DNA of 51,367 nucleotides from Candidatus Peregrinibacteria bacterium (GTDB lineage Bacteria > Patescibacteriota > Gracilibacteria > UBA1369 > JABINC01), in NCBI GenBank assembly GCA_030700255.1, contig JAUYJN010000040.1, positions 1-51,367 on the forward strand, in the 5' to 3' direction. Below the pieces are notes generated by a model. That model saw only the letters and a program-made list of their open reading frames with translations. It was not told the DNA's origin and did not search any database. Position numbers and translations under genes: made by a program. Below, one piece after another: positions 28,186 to 36,442 of this stretch. Position 1 is the stretch's first letter; each line of letters opens with the position of its first letter.

Positions 28186-28848
28186 ATGAATTCACAAGAT
28201 CAAAATTATGGAATGCAAGGGGGTGGTCAACCAGCTGATCCGGGAGGAGGACAAGCTGGAGGTTTTAATCCGGGTTTTGGAGGTGGTCAACCGGCAGGTG
28301 GTCAACCTGCAGATCAAACCTTTGTACAACCGGCAGCAGCACCGCCAGTACAACCGGCAGCAGCGCCGGTTGAGCCAGTCGCACCAGCGCCAGTACAACC
28401 AATAGCGGCACCAGTTACACCAGTTGAGCCGGTAGCACCGGTTACACCACCTGCATCAGGAGGAGGAGCCGGAGATTATGTTTTTGGACAGATCTGGGAT
28501 GGATTTGATACAAATATCAAACTTCCACCACATCAATTGCAATTCGACGAAGTTAAATTTTTGAAACTTTTAGCAGGTTCGATTTCTCTTACAAAAGAAG
28601 AAAAGTGGAAGATTATTCAATACGTTCCAAAGCTTACTCAATACAAAGTTGAACAATTGATGAAAATTTTGGAAGAAGAACAACGTAAATTCCAAGAATT
28701 ATCTGCTGAACATGGAGAACATCTTCAAAAACTAGAAGAAAAACATGCATCTGAGTGGAAGGATCTTGAATACAAATTCGACCAAAAAAACCAACGCGAC
28801 GAAGATGCAGGTAAAGCTGACGATATAAGGAAAAGCCTCGGACTTTAG
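28186..28848 (+). CDS. Pro/Ala/Gln-rich coiled-coil protein (paralog of 17782 gene)
   Basis: 220 residues. Residues 1-90 are low-complexity repeats of Gly/Gln/Pro and then Pro/Ala/Val (tandem variants of PAAAPVQPAAAPV). A helical module (LTKEEKWKIIQYVPKLTQ) and a charged coiled coil (LMKILEEEQRKFQELSAEH) follow. The module and coil align with the 169-residue protein at 17.8 kb; the low-complexity heads differ. No transmembrane or catalytic motif. The two copies define a small lineage-specific family, perhaps a scaffold. The start follows an A/T-rich leader without Shine-Dalgarno. Confidence 0.75.
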   Translation: MNSQDQNYGMQGGGQPADPGGGQAGGFNPGFGGGQPAGGQPADQTFVQPAAAPPVQPAAAPVEPVAPAPVQPIAAPVTPVEPVAPVTPPASGGGAGDYVFGQIWDGFDTNIKLPPHQLQFDEVKFLKLLAGSISLTKEEKWKIIQYVPKLTQYKVEQLMKILEEEQRKFQELSAEHGEHLQKLEEKHASEWKDLEYKFDQKNQRDEDAGKADDIRKSLGL

Positions 28849-28884
28849 TACCTATAATAATTTTAGCAAAGTAATTTCTCACCA

Positions 28885-29211
28885 ATGAAAAAAAATCTAT
28901 CATGGCGAAGCGTGAAACTTGCTTTGCCAAATAAGGCGTGCAAAGCACAACCATATATTCTGTGTATGATAATGTTTATGTCATTTGCACTTACCGCTTG
29001 TAATAGTCCGAAAACTACAGATGCAGATCCAAATATTACGTTTGATGAATCAGACTATATAGATTCTCTAACAGAGGAGGAGCAAGTAGCGCAGAGTCAA
29101 TCAGATAAGGAGTTCTACAAACAAGCAAAGGTAGAAAATAACTCAGCTCTTTGCGAGAAAATCGAATTCATCGACCTACGAAAACTCTGTCTCCAAAAAA
29201 ATAGCAAATAA
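28885..29211 (+). CDS. Small lipoprotein with Cys-pair motif
   Basis: 108 residues. A basic N-terminus is followed by a hydrophobic segment ending in the lipobox FALTAC-N, so Cys about 39 should be lipidated. The mature part is acidic and ends with NNSALCEKIEFIDLRKLC, one unit of the C-x-x-I...C motif that is repeated in the lipoprotein at 39.6-40.2 kb. Function unknown. The long N-terminal stretch before the hydrophobic core suggests the true start may be a later Met (MIMFMSF). Confidence 0.7.
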   Translation: MKKNLSWRSVKLALPNKACKAQPYILCMIMFMSFALTACNSPKTTDADPNITFDESDYIDSLTEEEQVAQSQSDKEFYKQAKVENNSALCEKIEFIDLRKLCLQKNSK

Positions 29212-29319
29212 TCGATCATCACAATGATTTGAATTCATTTACTTATTTCTGTCCGCTTAAAGTACCTGGTCTGCGGCCACGCCAAAGTACCTCCGCTTAT
29301 CCGTCTGCGCCCACACGCC

Positions 29320-29343
29320 AAAGTCTGCACGGGCAGACTTTTT
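29320..29343. terminator. Terminator-like hairpin after the lipoprotein gene
   Basis: aaagtctgc-acgg-gcagacttt with five Ts at the end can terminate rightward transcription from the lipoprotein gene. It is also the palindromic part of the repeat unit here, so the terminator role may be incidental. Confidence 0.4.
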
Positions 29344-29393
29344 CATTCATTTAATGGCTCAAGGAAGTCATTTTTATTTCAAAAAAGTTAAGG

Positions 29394-29467
29394 AGGGAAA
29401 GATCAGTTTTAAGGATGGAGGAAAAGGTCGGTTTTAAGGACGAAGGAAAAGATTGATTTTAAGGACG
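29394..29467. repeat. Tandem repeat, three 25-bp units
   Basis: Three imperfect copies of a 25-base unit centred on g(a/g)ttttaagga (at about 29405, 29430 and 29455), each preceded by ggaaaa/ggaaag. Noncoding; role unknown. Confidence 0.65.
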
Positions 29468-29653
29468 AGCGGAATGATAAAGATTGCCTCCGCCTCAAAA
29501 TTTTCCCTGGGGAAAAAGTGGTTGAGTTGGGCTTGTATAAGCCGTTTTAGTATTTCCTTGTTGGATTGTACCCTCATTTTGTGTTTCATTTTTTTTGCAT
29601 TTGTATCGCATCTGTTTATAATGTTCAGTTTTTTCACCTGTTTCCTAGCTTTC

Positions 29654-29677
29654 AAAAGTGTGCGGGCGCACACTTTT
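29654..29677. repeat. Palindrome aaaagtgtgc-gggc-gcacactttt
   Basis: A perfect 10-bp stem with a 4-base loop. The same aaaagtgt...acactttt design occurs at 46509-46532 and, in part, at 51199-51216 inside the truncated HNH gene. Confidence 0.7.
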
Positions 29678-29789
29678 AGCCTCATATAATAGCTCAAACA
29701 AGCCATTTTGCTCTGAGAAATTGTTTTGTGAAAATAACTTATTCGTCATACCCACCGTTTTAGAATCAGTAGTAGAATAATTTAAATTA

Positions 29790-30821
29790 CTAAGGGAGTT
29801 GCGGAACCATACACATAGCTGCGGCATGCACGTAGCCCTCACCTTTGTTTTGGGCATAAGATTTACAACCATTATTATCATTTGTAGAAGTGCCTCGGAA
29901 GCTTGAAAAGCCTAGATATTCAGGGGAAATTTCAACCGTAGATGTTACGTCACCATAACAAGAAATTCGCACACTACCATTTGGGCAAGTTGCAGTTGCT
30001 TGGGTGAGGCCGGGTGCTGATGTTGTTAATACAGGGGTGCTGTTTCTAACAGTAAATATCATTTTATTCAGATTGTTTTGCAAAAAATTAGTAGCGGCAG
30101 ATGTCGTGATTTGGGCGTTCTCATACAGATTTGCATCCAGTACGAATTTGTCCACAGTTAAGGTGTCCTCAACTGTTAAGGATCCGAGAAAATCAACAGG
30201 GCCTTCGAATTCAGTTGTTCCATCAGTTGAAGTTACAGTTGAAGTTATCCGCCCATCGATTGTAACATTGGCAAGATGTGACTCGGCAGCATCAGCATAT
30301 ATCCCATATAAATTCCCTGTATCAATTGGAGTGTATTTTGGTATAGCATTTGGATCAGGAGGAGGTGATGATATACTCGCGATCGGTTCAAGATAACCAA
30401 GTATACCTCTACCAACGCCTTGAGATGGTGTAATGACTTGTCCGATAACACCGGTACGACCATATTTATTTGCTGCATTTTGTTTATTCTCTCCAAGTAC
30501 GCCAACGTTTTTACCTGTTACTATAGTACCGGCTTTATTAGAATTAATACTTACCGCGTACAGAGAGCCGGTAGGGGATAGAGAATCCATATAATTTAGC
30601 CCCCAAAAATCGAAAGAAAAATTATCTCCAAAAATTGTCATACCTATGTTATCAAGCCCCGCTCGTCCAATCACAAGAGATTTGAAGTTAGGAGTTTCTG
30701 TGGTTGGAGTAGCGCCGAAGGCGATAAATGAAGAAATACCTACAATAAGGATTATTCCACATATGAAAAGTATGAGATTTATAATTGTTTTTGAGATTTG
30801 TGTTTTCTGAATTTTTGGCAT
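29790..30821 (-). CDS. Secreted protein, tandem paralog 3 of 3
   Basis: 343 residues. N-terminal hydrophobic segment (IILILFICGIILIVGISSF-like, about 12-33) acting as signal or anchor, then a beta-rich body with YGRTGVIGQV and GRGILGYLEP, then LYGIYADAAES, a strand-repeat region (DGRITSTVTSTDGTTEF), and a C-terminal four-cysteine domain ending GCKSYAQNKGEG...C. The same order of motifs occurs in the next two genes, so all three arose by duplication. It probably sits on the cell surface. Function unknown. Confidence 0.8.
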   Translation of the reverse strand: MPKIQKTQISKTIINLILFICGIILIVGISSFIAFGATPTTETPNFKSLVIGRAGLDNIGMTIFGDNFSFDFWGLNYMDSLSPTGSLYAVSINSNKAGTIVTGKNVGVLGENKQNAANKYGRTGVIGQVITPSQGVGRGILGYLEPIASISSPPPDPNAIPKYTPIDTGNLYGIYADAAESHLANVTIDGRITSTVTSTDGTTEFEGPVDFLGSLTVEDTLTVDKFVLDANLYENAQITTSAATNFLQNNLNKMIFTVRNSTPVLTTSAPGLTQATATCPNGSVRISCYGDVTSTVEISPEYLGFSSFRGTSTNDNNGCKSYAQNKGEGYVHAAAMCMVPQLP

Positions 30822-30836
30822 TGATTTAAGTTAAAT

Positions 30837-31910
30837 TTATTCCGGCCTCCAACAAAATGCATAAGCACTTAGGGAGCCAGGTACAATCGGGCCGGGTGGT
30901 CTTCTTGCGTAAGATTTACAACCCCTGTCTGAGATTTGTTCTTCTCCTAGGTATGGAGCACTGGAGACGGTAGGATTAGGTGTGATTACGGCTCCTCCAC
31001 ATCCGAGCCGTATAGATGGCGTAGGGTTTAGTGGGCAATAAATTATAGCTGAGATAATTTGTAAATCAGGGCGTTGGTTTCCATTTGGATATGTTTGAAG
31101 CATTGATAGAGCCGGATCACTAGTTTGTAAAAAAAATTGTTCCGATAAATCACCTGTAGCTGAAAAATTATCTGCAAATACATCATCCAAGACAAGGTCT
31201 CCATTATTCATCTGTACAACAGGGTCACTTACGGGCCCACTCAAATCAGCAAATGTTATTGGCTCATTTCTTGAGGTTATGTTACCTGTGATTTCAACAT
31301 CATCTTTGAATTTAGATTTATTCTCAGTATAAAAAGCCCATGGAATACCTTTTGAAATACGAATAAAGTCATCGAATAATGAATTGTTTGGGCTATTTGG
31401 CAATGTCGAGAAATTTATATCATTTTCAACGGTTGGATTGAGCGATGGGTCGTATTCAAGGTATCCTGCGAATCCACGTGCCGTGCCTGTACCACCTGTT
31501 GCTTGAGTTGCCGTGACTCTACCTTCTACTCCGACCCTTCCAAATAGCCCCTCGCCTTGGGTTGGGCTAGCTTTTAGTCCCATATAATTCCCTAGGGTAT
31601 ACAGACCTGCATTTGCTGAATTTATATCGAAGCCAAAACGGAGTGGTAGCAAATTACCATTTTCATCGGTTGTAAAAGGATCTGGTAAATCGCTGTTGAA
31701 TAGAGTCTGCCCTATTGAGTTTATATATAGATCACCATCTACATCATCCATATCGTACCCAATTTTGAAAGCTGGGAAATTCACTACTGTGGTATTGGCG
31801 GATGGAGGGTTAAGTGCAAATGGAGCAACCGCTATTGCAAAGGCAGCTCCACCAAGTATCCCGGAAATAATCAGGAATAAGTTAACGCTTTTTGAAAAAG
31901 TTTTTTTCAT
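30837..31910 (-). CDS. Secreted protein, tandem paralog 2 of 3
   Basis: 357 residues with an N-terminal signal/anchor (LFLIISGILGGAAFAIAVA), FGRVGVEGRVTATQ, RGFAGYLEYDPS, PWAFYTENKS followed by FKDDVEITGNITS, and the C-terminal cysteine domain CPLNP...LGCGGAV...GCKSYARR...FCW. Compared with its neighbours the cysteine domain is the best conserved part. Spacing of 15 bases on each side indicates one transcript with the flanking paralogs. Confidence 0.8.
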   Translation of the reverse strand: MKKTFSKSVNLFLIISGILGGAAFAIAVAPFALNPPSANTTVVNFPAFKIGYDMDDVDGDLYINSIGQTLFNSDLPDPFTTDENGNLLPLRFGFDINSANAGLYTLGNYMGLKASPTQGEGLFGRVGVEGRVTATQATGGTGTARGFAGYLEYDPSLNPTVENDINFSTLPNSPNNSLFDDFIRISKGIPWAFYTENKSKFKDDVEITGNITSRNEPITFADLSGPVSDPVVQMNNGDLVLDDVFADNFSATGDLSEQFFLQTSDPALSMLQTYPNGNQRPDLQIISAIIYCPLNPTPSIRLGCGGAVITPNPTVSSAPYLGEEQISDRGCKSYARRPPGPIVPGSLSAYAFCWRPE

Positions 31911-31925
31911 AAGGTACTATGAGGT

Positions 31926-32915
31926 TTAATTTAGATTAAAACAATAAGGTACAGAATATAGTGTGAAATCAGATGCTCCAGGAGGAACGGAGGCATAGGA
32001 TGTGCATGAACCACCTTTGAGATTTGAAGAAGGTACGGCTCCACGGTAAGGGGCATAAGAGTTAGCTCCGGTAACGTATCCGGAGCAGCCGACTAAATAC
32101 GCATTAGGAGCGCAGGAGCGAGTAGCATTGAAGATATCAAAATCAGCATAACTTGAGCTACTAGCATTGTCTAAAACGATTGCATCCGGATCTCCGATTA
32201 AAAGACGATTATCCAGATTATCTATATTTGAGAAATTCAACACATCAGTTTCAAGATTCCCATTTACATTCATATTTCCGGAGACAGTCGCGTCAGCAGC
32301 GATCGTTACAGCAGAGGTGCCATTTTTTATATCACCATCAATTGTAACCGTATCACCGAGGTATGTATTACCGGTAGTATAAAATGCATATGGCGTCATT
32401 GGAACGTTAGCGGGTAGTGGCTCGTATTCTTGAAACACCCCTGGCGTTGCGGCATGCTGGATATACCCAACAAATCCTTTCATTATACTCGGAGCCCCTG
32501 TTTGATTGCCTATTATTACTCGACCTTCAACACCGACCCTTCCGTATTGATCCGGGTTTTTTGGTATGATATTTACGTCGTTGATACCGGCGACAGGGTT
32601 ATATGGTGCAGATACATGGAGCCCACCTTTGCTTGAACCTATATTGAGTCCATATTGAGGGTCGTTATAAGAATCGGTTAATGTCCCGGTATGGATATCC
32701 ATCTTCCCATCATTATCAATACTCACTCCATTGTTATCAGAATCAGTAGCTCCTCCGGCTATATCTAAACTGTGTACGGTAGGGGAGATCGCATCGCCAC
32801 TAAGGGGTGGAGGTAAAGCGACCGCAAACACGAACTGTGCCAAGAAAATCAAAAAGAAACCACATACGAAAGATAGGTAGGTGATGATGTATTTATTCTT
32901 TGGGATTTTTAGCAT
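31926..32915 (-). CDS. Secreted protein, tandem paralog 1 of 3
   Basis: 329 residues. Signal/anchor YLSFVCGFFLIFLAQFVFAVA, then YGRVGVEGRVIIGN, KGFVGYIQHA, PYAFYTTGNTYLGDTVTIDG and a C-terminal domain C...VGCSGYV...SCTSYAS...YC with four cysteines that could form two disulfides. It is the first of the three after the PKD/SLH gene and is probably expressed with it. Confidence 0.8.
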   Translation of the reverse strand: MLKIPKNKYIITYLSFVCGFFLIFLAQFVFAVALPPPLSGDAISPTVHSLDIAGGATDSDNNGVSIDNDGKMDIHTGTLTDSYNDPQYGLNIGSSKGGLHVSAPYNPVAGINDVNIIPKNPDQYGRVGVEGRVIIGNQTGAPSIMKGFVGYIQHAATPGVFQEYEPLPANVPMTPYAFYTTGNTYLGDTVTIDGDIKNGTSAVTIAADATVSGNMNVNGNLETDVLNFSNIDNLDNRLLIGDPDAIVLDNASSSSYADFDIFNATRSCAPNAYLVGCSGYVTGANSYAPYRGAVPSSNLKGGSCTSYASVPPGASDFTLYSVPYCFNLN

Positions 32916-32996
32916 ATGTGTGTTTGTTTGGAGGGCCTTTACATTAAAGCGAAGTTTATGCTTTCTCGCAATATTTTTTAATTGAGTTATTGTTGT

Positions 32997-34544
32997 TTAA
33001 TTCGTTTTGTTCAATTCTCCAACTTGATATAACATTTTTGAGATTTCACCAAATGTAATTGGGTCATGTGGACCGAAGTACCCGGTGTCATATCCGCTAA
33101 CCAGTTCGTTTACAGTACCGGTATCTACATATTGAAAAAACCATTCACTCTTTGGGACGTCCGGGTAAAATTGAAAACCTCCACGAAGGATATGAACGTT
33201 GAATGCTCGGAGTATCATAGCCAGAGTTTCACTGCGACTTATAGATGAGTCAGGGTGGAACGATCCGTCCGGATAGCCTTCAACTATGCCAAGTTCCTCC
33301 GCTTCAAGAATATATTTATAGTTTGGGTTAGAGCTTCCAACGTCTGAAAATCTTGGTTCATATCTTATTGTAAATACATTAACTCCAAGTTTTTTTAGAA
33401 TCATTTTGATAACTTCGCCTCGGGAAACAGGTTTGTCCGGATTAAAATCATTATCATATCTGGTAGCTATGATACCGGCATCATTAAGCATTTTGAGATA
33501 CGGCGAAGCCCAGTGCAATTCGATGTAAGCGATAGCAGTCCCGATCCGGCCATCTTTATCACGTACATCCATGCGGATTTTTTGAGTCCCGGTTCTTTGG
33601 TCCGGATGATTGAACTTGAGAAATTTCCTATACCCTATGCGTGCGAAACCGGAATCATATATTATATCATCCGGCCCGTTGTAATCTGTATCCCATCTAA
33701 ATTCCAAGCTATTGAATTCGGTTTCATCATCAAAACTTTTTTCTCCGGAGAAACGGAACATAGTATCAAATGTCCCAATTTTCGGTTCTATATCGAGTAC
33801 CGCAACAGGGATAGTGTTTTCTAGGATTTCAAGATTTCTAGTAAATTCACTTCTTTCATTGTTTGGATCTTTTACTTGCAATGTTATTTTTTGCATACCT
33901 TTGACTCCATATCCATAAGTGTAAGAGGCGAAGGTGCGGCTAGACCAATCTGTATCGTATACCTTGTCTCCGTTGAAGTCCCAGCGATATTGAAGTCTTT
34001 GTGATTTGTATTGATCATCAAATGATTCATTGGCATTGAATCTGAATATTTGTGCAGGAGAACCTTTATCGGGATCCATAGTAAAAAACGCAGTCGGCTT
34101 TGTATTGCGAACGATTTTTATAGTTTTAACCGTATGGTCAAATTGCCCAGACCCATCTTTTACCGCTAATTTTACGTCAAAAGTTCCCATATCCCAAAAT
34201 ACTTTACTTATGGTTGGTTCAGTTAAAAACCCGGTATCATAGTTTCCGTCACCATTAAAATCCCACCTATATAATAGGGCTGTTTTTTCAGGGTCTCTTG
34301 AGGTTCTGGCATCAAAGAAAAATTCCGTACCTATTATACCTTCGGCTATTTGCCCCATACCTACATTTGTTTTTACAATAAATTTAGCTTCAGGCGGAAA
34401 ATTTGTAGGGTCATCATTTACATTTGGAGTGTATGTTCCCTGCGCTAAAGCATTTTGACTAAACATCAAAGCCACTGTCAGCACTGACATAGATGCCGTG
34501 GCAGCCAAACCAACCCTAAATAAATCTTTGAAAATAGCCTTCAT
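32997..34544 (-). CDS. Secreted PKD-repeat and SLH-domain surface protein
   Basis: About 515 residues. Signal peptide ending ALAQ-G, then PKD-like beta-sandwich repeats (motifs RDPEKTALLYRWDFNGDGNY, LQYRWDFNGDKVYDTDW and a third with LEFRWDTDYNGPDD), and three C-terminal SLH motifs (NDFNPDKPVSRGEVIKM, YPDGSFHPDSSISRSETLAM, YFGPHDPITFGEISKM). SLH domains bind secondary cell-wall polymers, PKD repeats act as extracellular spacers or adhesins. It heads a leftward surface cassette. I start at MKAIFKDLF; the longer frame adds nine residues before the charged start. Confidence 0.9.
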   Translation of the reverse strand: MKAIFKDLFRVGLAATASMSVLTVALMFSQNALAQGTYTPNVNDDPTNFPPEAKFIVKTNVGMGQIAEGIIGTEFFFDARTSRDPEKTALLYRWDFNGDGNYDTGFLTEPTISKVFWDMGTFDVKLAVKDGSGQFDHTVKTIKIVRNTKPTAFFTMDPDKGSPAQIFRFNANESFDDQYKSQRLQYRWDFNGDKVYDTDWSSRTFASYTYGYGVKGMQKITLQVKDPNNERSEFTRNLEILENTIPVAVLDIEPKIGTFDTMFRFSGEKSFDDETEFNSLEFRWDTDYNGPDDIIYDSGFARIGYRKFLKFNHPDQRTGTQKIRMDVRDKDGRIGTAIAYIELHWASPYLKMLNDAGIIATRYDNDFNPDKPVSRGEVIKMILKKLGVNVFTIRYEPRFSDVGSSNPNYKYILEAEELGIVEGYPDGSFHPDSSISRSETLAMILRAFNVHILRGGFQFYPDVPKSEWFFQYVDTGTVNELVSGYDTGYFGPHDPITFGEISKMLYQVGELNKTN

Positions 34545-34583
34545 GTTTTTTGTATTTATTTTCGCTACCAAATATACACTAAT

Positions 34584-36020
34584 CTAGTAAGACTTCGCAA
34601 ATAAAACTCTTTGGTTTGCATCTTTTCCGGAATAGAAACATTTTTGACCTGTTACGTTTTCATCTTCAATTATTCTAATAGTTGCCTTGGTTTCATCTTG
34701 CACGCGCTCTTCGAGCGCGCCATCTCCGCACCAATACACTCTGACGAATCCTGGTATATCTTGTTCGATAGCCTTTTTGAAGTCATCCATATTGTCAACA
34801 GTGTGGGTGTTGGCTTCTCTAAAATCCAAAGCATCTTTATATAAGTTCTCTTGAATTTCATCTAAAAGTTTTTGTACATCTTCTGCGTCGAATTTGCTAT
34901 GTATCTTGTGTGTGATTTTTTCTTGAGTGTCTCTACGTGCCAATGTAAATTCACCGTTTTCGAAATCGCGAGGGCCCATCTCAATTCTAATCGGAACGCC
35001 TTTTACTTCGTATTCGTTGAATTTAAATCCCGGGGACACATTGTCGCGGTCATCCAGATGTACTCGGATATTTGCTTCCCTGAGATCTTTTTCTATTTTA
35101 TTGAATATGTCGAGAACTTTCTTTTTGCCTTCATCATCTTTCCAAATAGGGATAAGCACCACCTGTATTGGTGCGACAGTTGGAGGCAGTCTCAGTCCTT
35201 TGTCATCTCCCAAGCACACGATCAATGTCCCGACAATTCTTGTAGAAACTCCCCATGATGTTTGCCATGCATGTTTGAGTTCTCCATCTGTATCTTGAAA
35301 TTGAATTCCGAATGCTTTTGCAAACGTCTGTCCCAAATGATGAGAAGTTCCGGCTTGAATTGCTTTACCGTCTTTTGCGAGAGCTTCTGTTGTCATAGTA
35401 TATAGAGCTCCTGCGAAAGTCTCTTTGCGAGATTTTTTACCGGTTACAACAGGTATGCACAAAAATTCTTTATCGAATGTCGCATACATATTGAGAGCTT
35501 TTTCTACAAATTCTGCCGCATCCTCTGATGTCGCATGTACAGTATGTCCTTCTTGCCATAGAAATTCTGTAGTTCGAAGGAATGGTCGAGTTCGCATTTC
35601 CCAACGTACAACATTCGCCCATTGATTCAGAAGTAATGGCAAATCTCGGTGGCTTTGAACCCAGCGAGAATAAGTGTCGTAAATAATAGTTTCAGAAGTA
35701 GGGCGCACAAATAGATTTTCTTCCAGCTTTTTGCCACCTCCATGAGTGACAACTGCACATTCGGGAGCAAAACCTTCTATATGATCTTTTTCTTTTGTCA
35801 GAAAACTTTCCGGTATAAACATTGGAAAATAACAATTTCTAACTCCGAGGGCCTTGATACGTAGATCCATCTCTCTTTGGATATTTTCCCAAATTGCATA
35901 ACCCCAAGGTTTGATAACCATACATCCGCGTACCGCAGAATTCTCTGCCATATCAGCTTCTTTGATCACGTCCAAATACCATTTTGAAAAATCTTCACTT
36001 TGCGGAGTTATACGAGCCAT
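34584..36020 (-). CDS. proS: Prolyl-tRNA synthetase (archaeal/eukaryotic-type ProS)
   Basis: 478 residues, class II synthetase. Motif 2 region FLRTTEFLWQEGHT, RPTSETIIY, TSHHLGQTFAKAFGI and motif 3-like GLRLPPTVAPIQVV are present, with an anticodon-binding domain and the C-terminal zinc-like/extension ending VLFAKSY. It lacks the INS editing domain of the long bacterial form, matching the ProS type 3 seen in many CPR. The start MARITPQSEDF is typical. Confidence 0.96.
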   Translation of the reverse strand: MARITPQSEDFSKWYLDVIKEADMAENSAVRGCMVIKPWGYAIWENIQREMDLRIKALGVRNCYFPMFIPESFLTKEKDHIEGFAPECAVVTHGGGKKLEENLFVRPTSETIIYDTYSRWVQSHRDLPLLLNQWANVVRWEMRTRPFLRTTEFLWQEGHTVHATSEDAAEFVEKALNMYATFDKEFLCIPVVTGKKSRKETFAGALYTMTTEALAKDGKAIQAGTSHHLGQTFAKAFGIQFQDTDGELKHAWQTSWGVSTRIVGTLIVCLGDDKGLRLPPTVAPIQVVLIPIWKDDEGKKKVLDIFNKIEKDLREANIRVHLDDRDNVSPGFKFNEYEVKGVPIRIEMGPRDFENGEFTLARRDTQEKITHKIHSKFDAEDVQKLLDEIQENLYKDALDFREANTHTVDNMDDFKKAIEQDIPGFVRVYWCGDGALEERVQDETKATIRIIEDENVTGQKCFYSGKDANQRVLFAKSY

Positions 36021-36121
36021 ACTTCTTAAGTTAATAAATTTAAGTCAACAACCTTAATTCTTTGGCATTCTACTGAAAAGTATATGTATATGACAATACG
36101 GTTTTTATGTACATGGAAATA

Positions 36122-36149
36122 TTGACAAATTTCAAATTAAGCATAAATT
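36122..36149 (+). promoter_or_regulatory. Promoter for the small gene at 36182
   Basis: A perfect TTGACA, 16 bases and TAAATT. The predicted start near 36157 supports the ATG at 36182 and rules out the ATG at 36107. Confidence 0.5.
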
Positions 36150-36181
36150 GCAAGTGGAGTTTATTTTATAACATTTTAAAC

Positions 36182-36442
36182 ATGGATGCGGAAAATGATA
36201 GACCGGTTGATCGAAAACGTACTGAGGATGAAATAGAAGTTAGAGTGAAAGATGGTGATATGCATTTTGGAGGAAGTCCATATAGAGGTAAGGTTGAGCA
36301 AAAATTAAGAGGCTTCGAACTTACTTTATCGGACGTTGAGGATCATTTAAGTCGTATTGGTGAATTAGCTCATTCAGAACGTGCAAGAACTGTGCGAGTT
36401 AGGATAGCAGATGTATTGGCAGGTAAAGAGCAGGCTGCTTAA
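36182..36442 (+). CDS. Small hypothetical protein, 86 residues
   Basis: Acidic start (MDAENDRPVDRKRTED), a strand-like segment (EIEVRVKDGDMHFGG) and an amphipathic C-terminal helical part (LTLSDVEDHLSRIGELAHSE). No family recognised. It begins downstream of a good -35/-10 pair and overlaps the convergent gene by four bases. Codon pattern looks coding, but homologs would be needed to confirm. Confidence 0.5.
   Translation: MDAENDRPVDRKRTEDEIEVRVKDGDMHFGGSPYRGKVEQKLRGFELTLSDVEDHLSRIGELAHSERARTVRVRIADVLAGKEQAA

Larger units (their letters stand above)
29212..29789. repeat. Repeat-rich intergenic region with two HNH-linker-like units
   Basis: About 580 bases with no intact gene. Unit 1 (29319-29390) and unit 2 (29654-29710) each consist of a palindrome followed by an attta/atata-ATgGCTCAA..AAG.CATTTT block. 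Unit 1 is nearly identical, in reverse, to 46461-46505. On the minus strand unit 1 reads NDFLEPLNE-stop-KSLPVQT and unit 2 reads QNGLFELLYEAKSVRPHTF, close to QNGLFEPQIDAKSLHVQA of HNH copy 1. In front lies a short GC-rich stretch repeating acgccaaagt and gtctgcg. I interpret the interval as decayed HNH-gene material. Confidence 0.65.
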
